Positions 41,056 through 50,192 of a DNA stretch of 64,000 nt are shown piece by piece. The DNA lies in contig JAEXGM010000269.1 of the NCBI GenBank assembly GCA_023450835.1, positions 1 through 64,000 of the forward strand, in the 5' to 3' direction. Position 1 is the stretch's first letter; each line of letters opens with the position of its first letter. The position numbers were made by a program, and so were the translations under genes. Under the pieces are notes generated by a model that was not told the origin of the DNA, did not search any database, and worked only from the letters and a program-made list of their open reading frames with translations. The stretch comes from Bacillota bacterium. Lineage in GTDB: Bacteria > Bacillota > Clostridia > Lachnospirales > Lachnospiraceae.

Positions 41056-42441
41056 TTGGGTTCTGGTAACAATGTAAGGAAATTTAGAAGAGCCAGAAGT
41101 ATTAACATTGGAGTTATCATATTTTTCATTGTTTTTGTTTATGTGCTTATTAATATATATTTATATTTTACAAAAGACCATCTTACCATCTATGAGGTAA
41201 AAGAAGGTACAACAGCAGATGATTTTGTACTGGATGGAATTGCTTTTCGGGATGAGAAGGTTATTAACACGGATACTGCCGGATATATTAATTACTATCA
41301 TAGAGAAGGCGAACGTGTGGCTAAAAATTCTGTGGTATATTCCGTAGACGGAGGAAATGAATATTCGGAAGTACTGGCCGCAGACGACAGCGGTAAGGCT
41401 ATATCCTCTGACGATGCACAGGCCATCAAGAATAATATTACCGATTTTCAAAAAGATTATGACAACGGGAATTTTACTTACGTATACCAACTAAAAGAAG
41501 AGTTATCTAATTCCTCCATGCAGATCTATAATGACAGTATGCTGACGAATTTAAGAACCCTTCTAGAGGATAAAACGACTTCCTTAAAAGTGGCTAAGAC
41601 GGATACCAGCGGAGTAATTGTATATTATACAGACGGCTATGAAGATATGAGTGCCGATTCGGCCACAACAAAAGATTTTGATAAGACTGTTTATAAGAAA
41701 ACCCAGCTGCGAACCAATAAGATGCAGAAAAAAGGTAATCCGGTATACAAGATCGTGACGGATGATAATTGGAGCATTGTTTATTTATTGGATAAAGAGC
41801 AGTATGAAAAGATACAGGATAATGACACCATTACAATCATATTTACCGCAGATGGTCTAAAACAGACAGTACCTGTTAAAGTATATCAAAAAGGCAATGA
41901 TTATTTTGCAAAAGTAACCTTGGACAAGTATATGGCACGTTATATCAATCAGCGTTTCCTGTCTACAGAGATTGTTATTAATTCGGCGGAAGGGCTGAAA
42001 ATACCGGTAAGTGCAATTACAGAAAAGAAATTTTACAAGGTACCAAAATCCTACCTTACCCAGGGCGGTGACTCGGATAAAGAAGGATTGATTCGAATAG
42101 ATTCTGCCTCCACAGATAATGGAGACAAGACCACTTATGAGTTTATAGCCGCAGACTATTATGAAGAAGGCGATTACGTCTATGTGGATACGAATTTATT
42201 CAAAAGCAGAGATATCATAAAAGGAAAAAGTGACAGTGATACATATATGCTGGAGAAAACAAAAAGTTTTAAAGGTGTATATAACGTTAATAAAGGATAT
42301 GCAGTGTTTCGGCCGGTTGAAATTCTTTATGAAAACGAAGAGTACTGTATTGTGAAAAAGAATACTGTAAATGGTCTTTCCGTATTCGATCATATTGCTT
42401 TAGACAGCAGTACTGCCACGGAACAGTCTATTATTTACTAA
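41056..42441 (+). CDS. HlyD-like membrane-anchored protein at the head of the ylm cluster
   Basis: A protein of about 461 residues with a basic N-terminus and one transmembrane helix (about residues 18-41), then an extracytoplasmic region. The segment GYINYYHREGERVAKNSVVYSVD is the biotinyl-lipoyl-like hairpin seen in HlyD/efflux adaptor proteins, and a long helical stretch is followed by beta-barrel-like repeats. Homologues sit upstream of yggS-sepF in Lachnospiraceae. Function unproven; a role in envelope or division is inferred from neighbours. AGAGGGGG abuts TTG 41047, so the TTG at 41056 with 9-base spacing is the more likely start. Confidence 0.7.
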   Translation: MGSGNNVRKFRRARSINIGVIIFFIVFVYVLINIYLYFTKDHLTIYEVKEGTTADDFVLDGIAFRDEKVINTDTAGYINYYHREGERVAKNSVVYSVDGGNEYSEVLAADDSGKAISSDDAQAIKNNITDFQKDYDNGNFTYVYQLKEELSNSSMQIYNDSMLTNLRTLLEDKTTSLKVAKTDTSGVIVYYTDGYEDMSADSATTKDFDKTVYKKTQLRTNKMQKKGNPVYKIVTDDNWSIVYLLDKEQYEKIQDNDTITIIFTADGLKQTVPVKVYQKGNDYFAKVTLDKYMARYINQRFLSTEIVINSAEGLKIPVSAITEKKFYKVPKSYLTQGGDSDKEGLIRIDSASTDNGDKTTYEFIAADYYEEGDYVYVDTNLFKSRDIIKGKSDSDTYMLEKTKSFKGVYNVNKGYAVFRPVEILYENEEYCIVKKNTVNGLSVFDHIALDSSTATEQSIIY

Positions 42442-42505
42442 TATTATTTTCTGTCAGGTTCAGTTAGCGGGCCGGAAAGATAGTAAACAGAAAGGAAGTA
42501 GTCGT

Positions 42506-43213
42506 GTGAACGCTGAAATAATAAAAGAGAATCTGAAAGAGGTAGAAGCGAGAATAAATGCAGCATGTACCCGGGCCAGCAGGAAAAGAGAAGAAGTCAC
42601 CTTAATCGCTGTAAGTAAGACAAAGCCTGTTTCAGATATCGAAATTGTCATGGGAGAAAACATTCTGGTATTTGGCGAGAATAAAGTACAGGAATTAACA
42701 GAGAAATATGAACAGCTGCCAAAGGATATCCGCTGGCATTTGATAGGACACCTTCAGACGAATAAAGTCAAATACATTGTGGATAAAACGGCTATGATAC
42801 ACTCGGTGGATTCCTTGAAACTGGCAGAACAGATACAAAAAGAAGCTGAAAAGAAAGGGATTATCTGTAATATCCTGATTGAAGTAAATGTAGCCAGGGA
42901 AGAGAGTAAATTTGGGGTATATGAAGAGGAGGTGCTTGCTCTTATTATGGAAATAGCAAAGCTTCCCAATGTACATGTATGCGGGTTGATGACAATTGCC
43001 CCAAATGTTGAAGAATCCGAGAAAAATAGAAAGTATTTTAGAAAATTGCGACAATTAAATATTGACATAAAAATGAAAAACATTGATAATGTTACTATGG
43101 ATGAGCTTTCAATGGGAATGACGGGAGATTATGAAATTGCCATTGAAGAAGGCGCTACGATGGTACGTGTGGGAACCGGGATTTTTGGGGAACGTAATTA
43201 TAGGACAAGCTAG
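42506..43213 (+). CDS. YggS/YlmE-family PLP homeostasis protein (PLPBP)
   Basis: A 235-residue monomeric PLP-binding barrel protein. The PLP lysine is in LIAVSKTKP (about residue 36), followed by GENKVQE and WHLIGHLQTNK. The GLMTIAP and ELSMGMTGDYEIAIEEGATMVRVGTGIFG blocks give the rest of the site. It buffers PLP and is the first of the conserved division-linked cluster yggS-sepF-yggT-ylmH-divIVA. GTG start with AAAGGAAG. Confidence 0.95.
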   Translation: MNAEIIKENLKEVEARINAACTRASRKREEVTLIAVSKTKPVSDIEIVMGENILVFGENKVQELTEKYEQLPKDIRWHLIGHLQTNKVKYIVDKTAMIHSVDSLKLAEQIQKEAEKKGIICNILIEVNVAREESKFGVYEEEVLALIMEIAKLPNVHVCGLMTIAPNVEESEKNRKYFRKLRQLNIDIKMKNIDNVTMDELSMGMTGDYEIAIEEGATMVRVGTGIFGERNYRTS

Positions 43214-43293
43214 CTGATAGCTATGATTACAAATAGGATACAAGCTTTGTGCCGGCGGGCCAAAGTTTGCAGTCACACAACATGGAGGTTAGT

Positions 43294-43860
43294 ATGGAGA
43301 ATATTTTTAAGAGTATTTTAGATTCACTGAAATTAACAGAAGACGATGAATATGATGATGATTTTGAAGATGAGAAAGAATACAGGCGCGCCGAGAAAGT
43401 TGAAAAAAAGGCAGTAAGACCTGCTTATCAGCCTGCCTATGAAACAGACATGCCCTCTCAGGTTGTCAGTAATGTCATAAATGAAGCCAGAAGAGAGAAG
43501 CAGATAAAGGTTGACAGAGAGAAACCCTCCCAGGGTAAGGTAGTTCCTATCAGGACAAGCCCTAAGGGATTTGAAGTTTGCATTATGAAACCGGCAACTT
43601 TTGAGGATTCTCAGGAAATCTGCGATATGCTTTTATCCGGCAGAGCGGCTGTTATAAATCTGGAAGGCCTTGATGTGGATCTGGCACAGCGTATAATGGA
43701 CTTTATATCCGGTTCCGTGTATTCTCTGAATGGCAAGCTGCATCAGATTTCCAGTTTTATCTTTATAATATCACCTGAATCAGTGGATATATCAGGAGAT
43801 TACCCCGATATTCTGCAGAACAACGGATTTGAAGTACCTACACTAAATAAGGATTTCTAA
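43294..43860 (+). CDS. sepF: Cell division protein SepF
   Basis: A 188-residue SepF. The N-terminal amphipathic membrane helix (MENIFKSILDSLKL) is followed by an acidic linker and the C-terminal FtsZ-bundling domain with VCIMKPATFEDSQEI, RAAVINLEGL and the GSVYSLNGKLHQISSFIFIISP strand. Start chosen at ATG 43294, since GGAGG is 5 bases upstream and the helix then begins at Met1; an earlier ATG at 43249 would prefix unlike sequence. It tethers FtsZ to the membrane. Confidence 0.96.
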   Translation: MENIFKSILDSLKLTEDDEYDDDFEDEKEYRRAEKVEKKAVRPAYQPAYETDMPSQVVSNVINEARREKQIKVDREKPSQGKVVPIRTSPKGFEVCIMKPATFEDSQEICDMLLSGRAAVINLEGLDVDLAQRIMDFISGSVYSLNGKLHQISSFIFIISPESVDISGDYPDILQNNGFEVPTLNKDF

Positions 43861-43863
43861 AAT

Positions 43864-44127
43864 ATGGCTCAAATTATATATACAACATTTTATATATTTT
43901 TTATTGTGCTGCAGTTGGTACTGCTATTATATATGCTGTCTTCCTGGTTCAGAGGAGGAGAAAGAATTAAGAACTTATTAGCTCTTCTTATGGAGCCGGT
44001 TCTGACACCTGTGAGATTCTTGCTTAAGTATTCAATATTTAGTAATCCTGCAGCGGACTTATCGCCTTTAATAGGCTTTGTAATAATCCTGTTTTTACAG
44101 AATTTTTTTGAAAGACTATTGTTATAG
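43864..44127 (+). CDS. YggT-family membrane protein
   Basis: An 87-residue protein with two hydrophobic helices (about 5-28 and 62-82) and the YggT pattern WFRGGERIK, LLMEPVLTPVRFLLK, with DLSPLIGFVIILFLQ. It starts 4 bases after sepF. The family is implicated in cell division or osmotic stress; exact role unknown. Confidence 0.93.
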   Translation: MAQIIYTTFYIFFIVLQLVLLLYMLSSWFRGGERIKNLLALLMEPVLTPVRFLLKYSIFSNPAADLSPLIGFVIILFLQNFFERLLL

Positions 44128-44241
44128 CTGAAATTATACGGAGATAGACAGGATTTTTGTACCATGCATTTGAGAATTGTTTGCCTGAAACAGATATTAT
44201 ATCACAGTAGTCAAAGTTAAGAAGTATACATGGGGATTGAT

Positions 44242-45003
44242 ATGAGCACAGAGAAAGATGAACAGCTTTTCAAAAAAAGGCTTCTTGACTTGGCAAGAAC
44301 AGCTTACAATAAAAACATTAATACATATACTGATTTTTTAACTTTAAATGAAATCAGTATTTTTTACAGTACAAAACCGGAACTACCTGATGTAAATTAT
44401 GAGCTTTTCGGCGGTTTTGATGGAGCTGAAAGGAGAATCCTATGCTTTTGCGGAGATTCCTCCGTAAAAGCTTTTTCAGATTATATTGCCTGTCTAAAAA
44501 TAACTCCATTAAATAAAAAATACAGTGACGATTTTAACCATAGAGACTTCTTGGGTTCCATTATGAACCTTGGAACCACCCGCGGCAAGATTGGCGATAT
44601 TCTGGTAAAGGAAAAGGAAGGCTATGTTTATTGTGAAGCCAAGCTCAGTGTTTATTTGGCCGAAAATCTTGAGAAAATAAAGCATACTTTTGTCCGCTGT
44701 GAAGTGATAGACGGGGAGGCTCCTGCCATTGCTCCGGATTTTAAGGAAATAAAGGGAAGTGTGGCATCTCCGAGACTGGATGCTGTTATTGCACTGGCAT
44801 TTCAATCCTCCAGAAGCAGCATTTTATCTTTGATTTCAGGAGGGAAGGTCTTTGTGGACGGAAGGCTGGTAGAAAGCAACAGTTATCAGTTAAAAGAAAA
44901 TGAAACGGTCTCAGTCAGAGGACTAGGAAAGTTCATCTATAAGGGACTTGAAAACCAAACGAAAAAAGGACGATATTATGTATCGTTGTCAAAATACATT
45001 TAG
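44242..45003 (+). CDS. ylmH: YlmH-family S4-domain RNA-binding protein
   Basis: A protein of about 253 residues of the YlmH family with a C-terminal S4 RNA-binding domain (about 180-245: SPRLDAVIALAFQSSRSSILSLISGGKVFVDGRLV). In Bacillus and Streptococcus it acts in division-linked or ribosome rescue functions. An ATG at 44230 also exists, but GGGG precedes 44242 at a suitable distance. Part of the ylm cluster. Confidence 0.88.
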   Translation: MSTEKDEQLFKKRLLDLARTAYNKNINTYTDFLTLNEISIFYSTKPELPDVNYELFGGFDGAERRILCFCGDSSVKAFSDYIACLKITPLNKKYSDDFNHRDFLGSIMNLGTTRGKIGDILVKEKEGYVYCEAKLSVYLAENLEKIKHTFVRCEVIDGEAPAIAPDFKEIKGSVASPRLDAVIALAFQSSRSSILSLISGGKVFVDGRLVESNSYQLKENETVSVRGLGKFIYKGLENQTKKGRYYVSLSKYI

Positions 45004-45013
45004 AGCAGGAAAG

Positions 45014-45068
45014 AATGAAGGATAAACTTTCATTCCCCTGAGTTTATAAGTGTACTAAAGCACGCAGA
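45014..45068 (+). promoter_or_regulatory. Structured divIVA leader
   Basis: GAATGAA (45014-45020) pairs with TTCATTC (about 45029-45035). A GTG-tactaaag-CAC segment follows, and then GCAGATGGGAGC with the ribosome site. The order (GARTGAAAG-type hairpin, CCTGA, CTAAAG core, GCAGA) parallels the binding-protein leader at 16209. Confidence 0.5.
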
Positions 45069-45080
45069 TGGGAGCTATTT

Positions 45081-45674
45081 ATGATTACACCAGTTGAAAT
45101 GCAAAGTAAGACCTTTAAAACCGGCATCGGCTATGATAAAAAGGATGTGGATAACTTTCTTTCAGAACTGCAGAAAAGCTATGAAACCATGTATAAAGAA
45201 AACATGGAGTTAAACGATAAAATAAATACACTGAATGAAGGAATTAATTACTATAAGTCAATCGAAAAGACTCTTCAGAAGGCACTTCTATTAGCGGAAC
45301 AGGCTGCGGAAGATACCAAGGACGCCGCGAAGAAGCAGGCAAAAGCGATTGAAGACGAAGCAAATGGAAAGGCATCCTTAATTATCTCTGAGAGTTATAA
45401 GGAAGTTATCAGCCTCAAACAGCAAACGTTAAAACTCGTTCAGCAGTATGAAACCTGCAGGACCCAGTTCAAGCATTTTGCGGCAGCACAGGCAGAATTA
45501 CTGGACAGTGAAGCCTTTGCATTACATATAGAAGACATGGATTCTTTAAAGGATATTCCTAAGATGGAATCACTTTACTCCGCACCTTCAGCAAAGCAAG
45601 GGGTTACGGCAGATAAAAAGGACGTACCGGAGGAAGAGGCAGCTTTTGAATTCTACAATCTGACGGAGGAATAA
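45081..45674 (+). CDS. divIVA: DivIVA-family protein
   Basis: A 197-residue DivIVA. The N-terminal lipid-binding domain reads MITPVEMQSKTFKTGIGYDKKDVDNFL, followed by a coiled coil (about 30-65), a spacer and a second coiled coil to about 140. It binds curved membranes at poles and septa. Last of the ylm cluster. Unusually for a MinE-containing organism, DivIVA is also present, as is common in Clostridia. Confidence 0.94.
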   Translation: MITPVEMQSKTFKTGIGYDKKDVDNFLSELQKSYETMYKENMELNDKINTLNEGINYYKSIEKTLQKALLLAEQAAEDTKDAAKKQAKAIEDEANGKASLIISESYKEVISLKQQTLKLVQQYETCRTQFKHFAAAQAELLDSEAFALHIEDMDSLKDIPKMESLYSAPSAKQGVTADKKDVPEEEAAFEFYNLTEE

Positions 45675-45715
45675 AGCACAGACATAAGGATATTATTACA
45701 AGGAGAAGAAGCCAC

Positions 45716-46822
45716 ATGAATAATTCCGAACGCATTACAATCAATGAGGATAATAAACCGATTTATGATATCGTACTGGCAGAAGATTACAGTTTATTGC
45801 AGGAAGAATTAAAGGCATTGAATCTTAAAGGCAGGAAAGTCTGCATTGTAACAGATTCTACCGTAAGCAGGCTGCACTTAAGCAATCTGTTAGAGGTTGT
45901 AAAGGATTATGCCAGAGTTGTAGAGACCTTTACCTTTGAGGCAGGAGAAAAGAATAAAACTCTTTCCGTTGTCGGTGAGTTGTATGAGAAATTGATTCAT
46001 TCCAAATTTGACCGGAATGATATGCTCTTTGCATTGGGAGGAGGAGTGGTCGGTGACCTTACAGGATTTGCGGCTGCAACATATCTCCGGGGAATATCCT
46101 TCATACAGATTCCAACTACTTTACTGGCATGCGTAGACAGCAGTATCGGCGGAAAGACCGGTGTTGACTTCAAAGCATATAAAAATATGGTAGGTGCCTT
46201 TCATCAGCCCAAACTGGTATATATAAGCCTTTCCCACTTAAATACGCTGGAAGAGCGTCAGCTTGTAAATGGTATGGGCGAAGTGATTAAACATGGCTTG
46301 ATAAAAGATAAGGAATATTACAATAAGCTAAAAACGGATCACGAAAGTATTCTTAAGAAGGAACCAATGGTTTTAAGAGATATGATAGCGCGATCCTGTG
46401 AGATAAAAAAAGAAGTGGTAGAGACTGATCCTACTGAAAAAGGAGTACGTGCTCTTTTAAACTTTGGCCATACAATCGGACATGCTGTTGAACGTTGTAT
46501 GGATTTTAAGCTGCTTCATGGTGAATGTGTGGCCATTGGTATGGTGGCTGCATCTTATTTATCTTTTATGCGGGGCAACCTTACCTTAGCGGAAGCAGAG
46601 GAAATAAAGGAGACTATATCCGCTTACCGCCTTCCCATAGCATTGACGGATAAGAAAATATCGGCAGAGGAAATATTAGAAACCGTCTTTCATGATAAAA
46701 AGGTTGACGGTGATTCCATTAAGTTTATTCTTCTGAAAGAGAAAGGTGAAGCAGTCATTGATTCGACGGTCACCAGAGACGAGATAAAAAAAGCAATTGA
46801 ATACATTCTTCCGCAGTCATAA
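45716..46822 (+). CDS. aroB: 3-dehydroquinate synthase
   Basis: A 368-residue AroB, which converts DAHP to 3-dehydroquinate in the shikimate pathway. NAD-binding GGGVVGDLTGFAAATYLRG (about 105-122), IPTTLLACVDSSIGGKTGVD (about 135-154) and the metal-site segments GEVIKHGLI, FGHTIGHAVE and LHGECVAIGM are all present. AAGGAGAAG ribosome site. It follows divIVA by 41 bases and may share its transcript. Confidence 0.97.
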   Translation: MNNSERITINEDNKPIYDIVLAEDYSLLQEELKALNLKGRKVCIVTDSTVSRLHLSNLLEVVKDYARVVETFTFEAGEKNKTLSVVGELYEKLIHSKFDRNDMLFALGGGVVGDLTGFAAATYLRGISFIQIPTTLLACVDSSIGGKTGVDFKAYKNMVGAFHQPKLVYISLSHLNTLEERQLVNGMGEVIKHGLIKDKEYYNKLKTDHESILKKEPMVLRDMIARSCEIKKEVVETDPTEKGVRALLNFGHTIGHAVERCMDFKLLHGECVAIGMVAASYLSFMRGNLTLAEAEEIKETISAYRLPIALTDKKISAEEILETVFHDKKVDGDSIKFILLKEKGEAVIDSTVTRDEIKKAIEYILPQS

Positions 46823-46894
46823 AGCTAGAAAGTTATTTTTAGTATGAAATTCATATAAGCAACAAGTATTTTTACAAAAGCAGCTACAATAATA

Positions 46895-46909
46895 AGGCAC
46901 ATTAAATGT
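46895..46909 (+). promoter_or_regulatory. Short hairpin before the lspA ribosome site
   Basis: GCACAT-TAA-ATGTGC is a 6-bp stem with a three-base loop. It is followed by GTACTCGGAGG, the lspA ribosome site. It resembles the ATGCGC-TAAA-GCGCAT hairpin before the ThyX-like gene. Confidence 0.45.
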
Positions 46910-46926
46910 GCGTACTCGGAGGCATT

Positions 46927-47475
46927 ATGCGAAAATTAAGACATTTCCTTTTATTCATTTTATTAATTGCATTGGATCAGTTCGCAAAACATTTAGCAGC
47001 GACCAATGTGAAAGAAAATCCTTTTATCATTATTCCGAAGGTTTTTCAGTTTACGTACCATGAAAATAACGGAGCAGTGTGGGGGATTTTAAGTGGTAAA
47101 ATAGTCTTTCTGGTAATCCTGACCTTTATTCTATTGGGATTAATGGTATTTTTATATTTAAAAGTACCCCAGGAAAAACGGTATAATGCTATCCGAATTA
47201 TATTGGTGTTCATTTGTGCAGGAGCAGTCGGGAACCTGATTGACAGAATGTTTAACAAATATGTGGTAGATTTTATTTATTTTGAGCTGATTGATTTCCC
47301 TGTGTTTAATCTGGCGGATTGCTATATTACAATATCATCCGTACTGCTGATCATATTAGGGCTGTTCTATTATAAAGATGAAGATTTTGAATTTTTATCT
47401 CCTAAGTCACATAAAACCATATCCGCTGATGTAAATACTATGTCGGATGATAAAGAGGATGATACTTTAAATTGA
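46927..47475 (+). CDS. lspA: Lipoprotein signal peptidase (signal peptidase II)
   Basis: A 182-residue membrane aspartyl protease with four helices. The catalytic aspartates are in GNLIDRMFN (about residue 108) and FNLADCYI (about 135). The NNGAVWG-type segment is in place. The C-terminal 35 residues are a hydrophilic, Asp-rich tail. Start at ATG 46927 with GGAGG 4 bases before. It processes the lipoproteins encoded in this window. Confidence 0.95.
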   Translation: MRKLRHFLLFILLIALDQFAKHLAATNVKENPFIIIPKVFQFTYHENNGAVWGILSGKIVFLVILTFILLGLMVFLYLKVPQEKRYNAIRIILVFICAGAVGNLIDRMFNKYVVDFIYFELIDFPVFNLADCYITISSVLLIILGLFYYKDEDFEFLSPKSHKTISADVNTMSDDKEDDTLN

Positions 47476-48404
47476 AGAGCGTAAACGATGAAATACTGGA
47501 TTTCTTTGTAGAGGAAGAAGATAAGGGGCTGCGCATTGACCGTTATCTTGCGGATAGTCAGGAAGACCTTACACGTTCCTATCTGCAAAAGCTTATAGGG
47601 GAAGAACGGGTATTGGTAAATGAAAAGTCCGTTAAAGCCAATTACAAAGTAAATTCCGGGGATACAATAAAATTGATGCTCCCTCCTCCTGTTGATCTTG
47701 AGCTTAAACCGGAGGATATTCCACTTGATATTATCTATGAAGATAAGGATATTATAGTGGTAAACAAGGGAAAAGGTATGGTAGTGCATCCTGCAGCAGG
47801 GCATTACACCAATACTCTTGTAAATGCACTGCTATTTCACTGCAAAGAAGAACTCTCCGGAATTAATGGGGTTATGAGACCGGGAATTGTGCACCGCATT
47901 GACATGAATACAACAGGAGTCCTTGTAGTGTGCAAAAACGATAAGGCTCATCAGGCCATTGCAGAGCAGTTGAAGGTCCATTCTATCACACGTAAATACA
48001 ATGCTATCGTCTATCAGACATTCAAAGAAAGCCAGGGTACCGTAGAAGGGCCCATCGGCAGGCATCCGGTGGACAGAAAAAAGATGGCAATTAACCATAA
48101 AAATGGCAAGCATGCGGTAACACATTATCAGTTACTGGAGAATTTAAGTAACCGATATGCCCATATTGAATGTACATTAGAAACAGGCAGAACACACCAG
48201 ATAAGGGTTCATATGGCCAGCATCGGACATCCGTTGTTGGGAGATGAACTATATAGCAATAATAAGAGTAATTTCGGCCTGGAAGGTCAGGCGCTTCATG
48301 CAAGAGTACTGGGCTTTATTCATCCTTCAACAGGTGAATATGTAGAATTTGAAGCACCGCTTCCTGCTTATTATGAAGAACTTCTAAAGAAATTAAGAAG
48401 ATAG
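47472..48404 (+). CDS. rluD: RluD-family 23S rRNA pseudouridine synthase
   Basis: A 310-residue RluA-type synthase with an N-terminal S4 domain (about 18-80) and the catalytic HRIDMNTTGVLVVCK motif (about 137-151) with its aspartate. Further features are GRTHQIRVHMASIGHPLLGD and ALHARVLGF. TTG start overlaps the lspA stop (TTGA). Which uridine it modifies is not visible. Confidence 0.93.
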   Translation: MKSVNDEILDFFVEEEDKGLRIDRYLADSQEDLTRSYLQKLIGEERVLVNEKSVKANYKVNSGDTIKLMLPPPVDLELKPEDIPLDIIYEDKDIIVVNKGKGMVVHPAAGHYTNTLVNALLFHCKEELSGINGVMRPGIVHRIDMNTTGVLVVCKNDKAHQAIAEQLKVHSITRKYNAIVYQTFKESQGTVEGPIGRHPVDRKKMAINHKNGKHAVTHYQLLENLSNRYAHIECTLETGRTHQIRVHMASIGHPLLGDELYSNNKSNFGLEGQALHARVLGFIHPSTGEYVEFEAPLPAYYEELLKKLRR

Positions 48405-48423
48405 CAGTGATAAGGAGTAAGCT

Positions 48424-49854
48424 TTGAAACGAAAATTAATTGCGCATCTGGAAAACTGGAGTATTTCATTACAAAAGAAACCGTTATTATTAATTGGAGC
48501 AAAGGGGACAGGTAAAACATATCTTGCCCTTGCCTTTGCAAATAACTTTTATGATACTTATACGTATTGGAATTTCGAAAATAATCCTGTAAATACGGAT
48601 AGCTTATTACAGGCAGGCAAAGATGATTTGACTGCCTTTTTTTCGTGCATTCAGACGAAGAGTAAGAATCCGGCATCCTCTGGCAGTGATACGGCGCCTG
48701 AGAAGCATTTATTCATCTTAGATGAAATATTCTTTTGCTCTAAATCAGAATCGATAATAACCAAATTACTGGAGTTTTATCCGGACGGGGATATTCTGGC
48801 TGTTTCCAGTATAATGCCTGCCTTAAGCTGTACCCATATAGATAAATGGGAAGAGGATTTTCAGGTATTAAAGCTTTATCCTATGGATTTTGAAGAGTTT
48901 CTTATGGCAACCGGGAATGAATGGTATATAGAAGTTATTAAAGAAGAGTATAGAAGCGGCAGAAGTATTCCGGAGATTGTTCATTCAGAACTCCTGGAGC
49001 TCTTGGAGGAATACTTTTGCGTCGGTGGTCTTCCCCAGGCTGTAAATGAGTATATCACAAGCGGATGCAAAGACAATATCACAGAGATTCACAGGAATAT
49101 TTTATATTCCTATCTTTTTGAAGCGGGAATAAGAAAAAATGAAGGCTGTGCTTTAAAGGTAAAACAGATATTCTACTCTCTGCCGGAGCAGCTATCCAAA
49201 TGCAACAAGAAGTTTCAATATAATCTAATCCGGCGGGGAGCTACGGAAGGTCTCTTTTTGGAGGGGCATACTTACATAAAGGATACCTGGTTCGGGATTT
49301 ACAATAGTAAATTAACGGATAATGAAATAGAAGATAATAGAAAGCTGTCAGAGCAGCCTAAGAATGCGGCCACCAAGATATATCTTTTTGATGTTGGGCT
49401 GTATCATTCCCTCTGTGGTATGACGGGTATCAAAAAAGATAAGGACTATCGTGAGGGGTTACTGGAAACCTATACAGCCGAGGCACTTACAGCTTCTGGA
49501 ATTGATTTTGGCTATTGGGAAACTGCTTCGGGGTCCTGTTCACTGTTTCTGCTAAACGAAGCAGCTGATGAATCTTTGATATCGGCTTCAGACCTTGGGG
49601 AAGGATATAATCCTACGGGATATCATTCCAAGGAATACCGCCCCCTTGGATTTTCTCCAAGAGGATATTATCCCATGGAAATCCGGGAAAAGGGCGGCAA
49701 CCGTTCAAAAGTACTGGCTTCCTTTCGTGAAAGACACCCTGATATTCAGACAGCAATTAAGATTACAGCGGATAAAAAAGAGAATGAGAAAAAGACAGAA
49801 AGTGTGCAAACCTTATCTCTGTACAGCATTTTCTGCCTAGGTCCAATGGCCTAA
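48424..49854 (+). CDS. AAA_14/DUF4143-family ATPase
   Basis: A 476-residue ATPase starting at TTG 48424 with AAGGAG. It has a P-loop GAKGTGKT (about residues 24-31), Walker B LFILDEIFF (about 97-105), and SIMPAL, then the DUF4143-like C-terminal portion with KIYLFDVGLYHSL (about 320-332). These are presumed DNA/RNA-associated or defence-related ATPases of unknown role. The C-terminus has a Tyr/Gly/Pro-rich low-complexity stretch (about 395-425, GYNPTGYHSKEYRP) not seen in the core family. It follows the RluD-type gene by 19 bases. Confidence 0.8.
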   Translation: MKRKLIAHLENWSISLQKKPLLLIGAKGTGKTYLALAFANNFYDTYTYWNFENNPVNTDSLLQAGKDDLTAFFSCIQTKSKNPASSGSDTAPEKHLFILDEIFFCSKSESIITKLLEFYPDGDILAVSSIMPALSCTHIDKWEEDFQVLKLYPMDFEEFLMATGNEWYIEVIKEEYRSGRSIPEIVHSELLELLEEYFCVGGLPQAVNEYITSGCKDNITEIHRNILYSYLFEAGIRKNEGCALKVKQIFYSLPEQLSKCNKKFQYNLIRRGATEGLFLEGHTYIKDTWFGIYNSKLTDNEIEDNRKLSEQPKNAATKIYLFDVGLYHSLCGMTGIKKDKDYREGLLETYTAEALTASGIDFGYWETASGSCSLFLLNEAADESLISASDLGEGYNPTGYHSKEYRPLGFSPRGYYPMEIREKGGNRSKVLASFRERHPDIQTAIKITADKKENEKKTESVQTLSLYSIFCLGPMA

Positions 49855-49873
49855 AGTGCTGATGTTTTTTTCA

Positions 49874-49902
49874 TTGACAAGTCAATTCTATTTAGATAGA
49901 AT
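49874..49902 (+). promoter_or_regulatory. Sigma-A promoter of the blaI leader
   Basis: TTGACA (49874-49879), 17-base spacer and TAGAAT (49897-49902). The first BlaI-like operator begins 16 bases later. The region between 49855 and the blaI start at 50193 (338 bases) has no supported gene. Confidence 0.75.
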
Positions 49903-49918
49903 GTATATATGGCAAAAA

Positions 49919-50095
49919 CTACTAATGTAGATTGTGATACTATAACAATTGATGTGCGTTCCGACAAATGTAGACTATTCTTGAGAACAGGAAGGATATC
50001 CTAACAGGATATGCTCTCTGTGTAAATACGAATGTATAAAAAACCCCAGTGATATCATCAATTCCGCACAATATACCTTAATTCTACAAATGTAG
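49919..50095. promoter_or_regulatory. Three BlaI/MecI-like operator dyads
   Basis: CTACTAATGTAG (49919-49930), CGACAAATGTAG (49962-49973) and CTACAAATGTAG (50084-50095) share the core TACNAATGTAG. The last is a near-perfect dyad. BlaI and MecI bind TACA..TGTA-type dyads, so these likely autoregulate the adjacent blaI. Between sites 2 and 3 is a small hairpin (ATATCC-taaca-GGATAT, 49996-50012). Confidence 0.65.
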
Positions 50096-50192
50096 TTCGA
50101 ATGACTATCCTCTTTTTATCCTGGTCTGGATTTCATATAAATCTCTAACTATATTAATGCACTTGAGGTTTTACGTGCGGAATGGAGCAATA

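Noticed and set aside
49909..50004. Short reading frame starting MAKTTNVDCDT between promoter and blaI
   Set aside because: It has no ribosome site and overlaps two of the operator dyads. The operators explain the sequence better.
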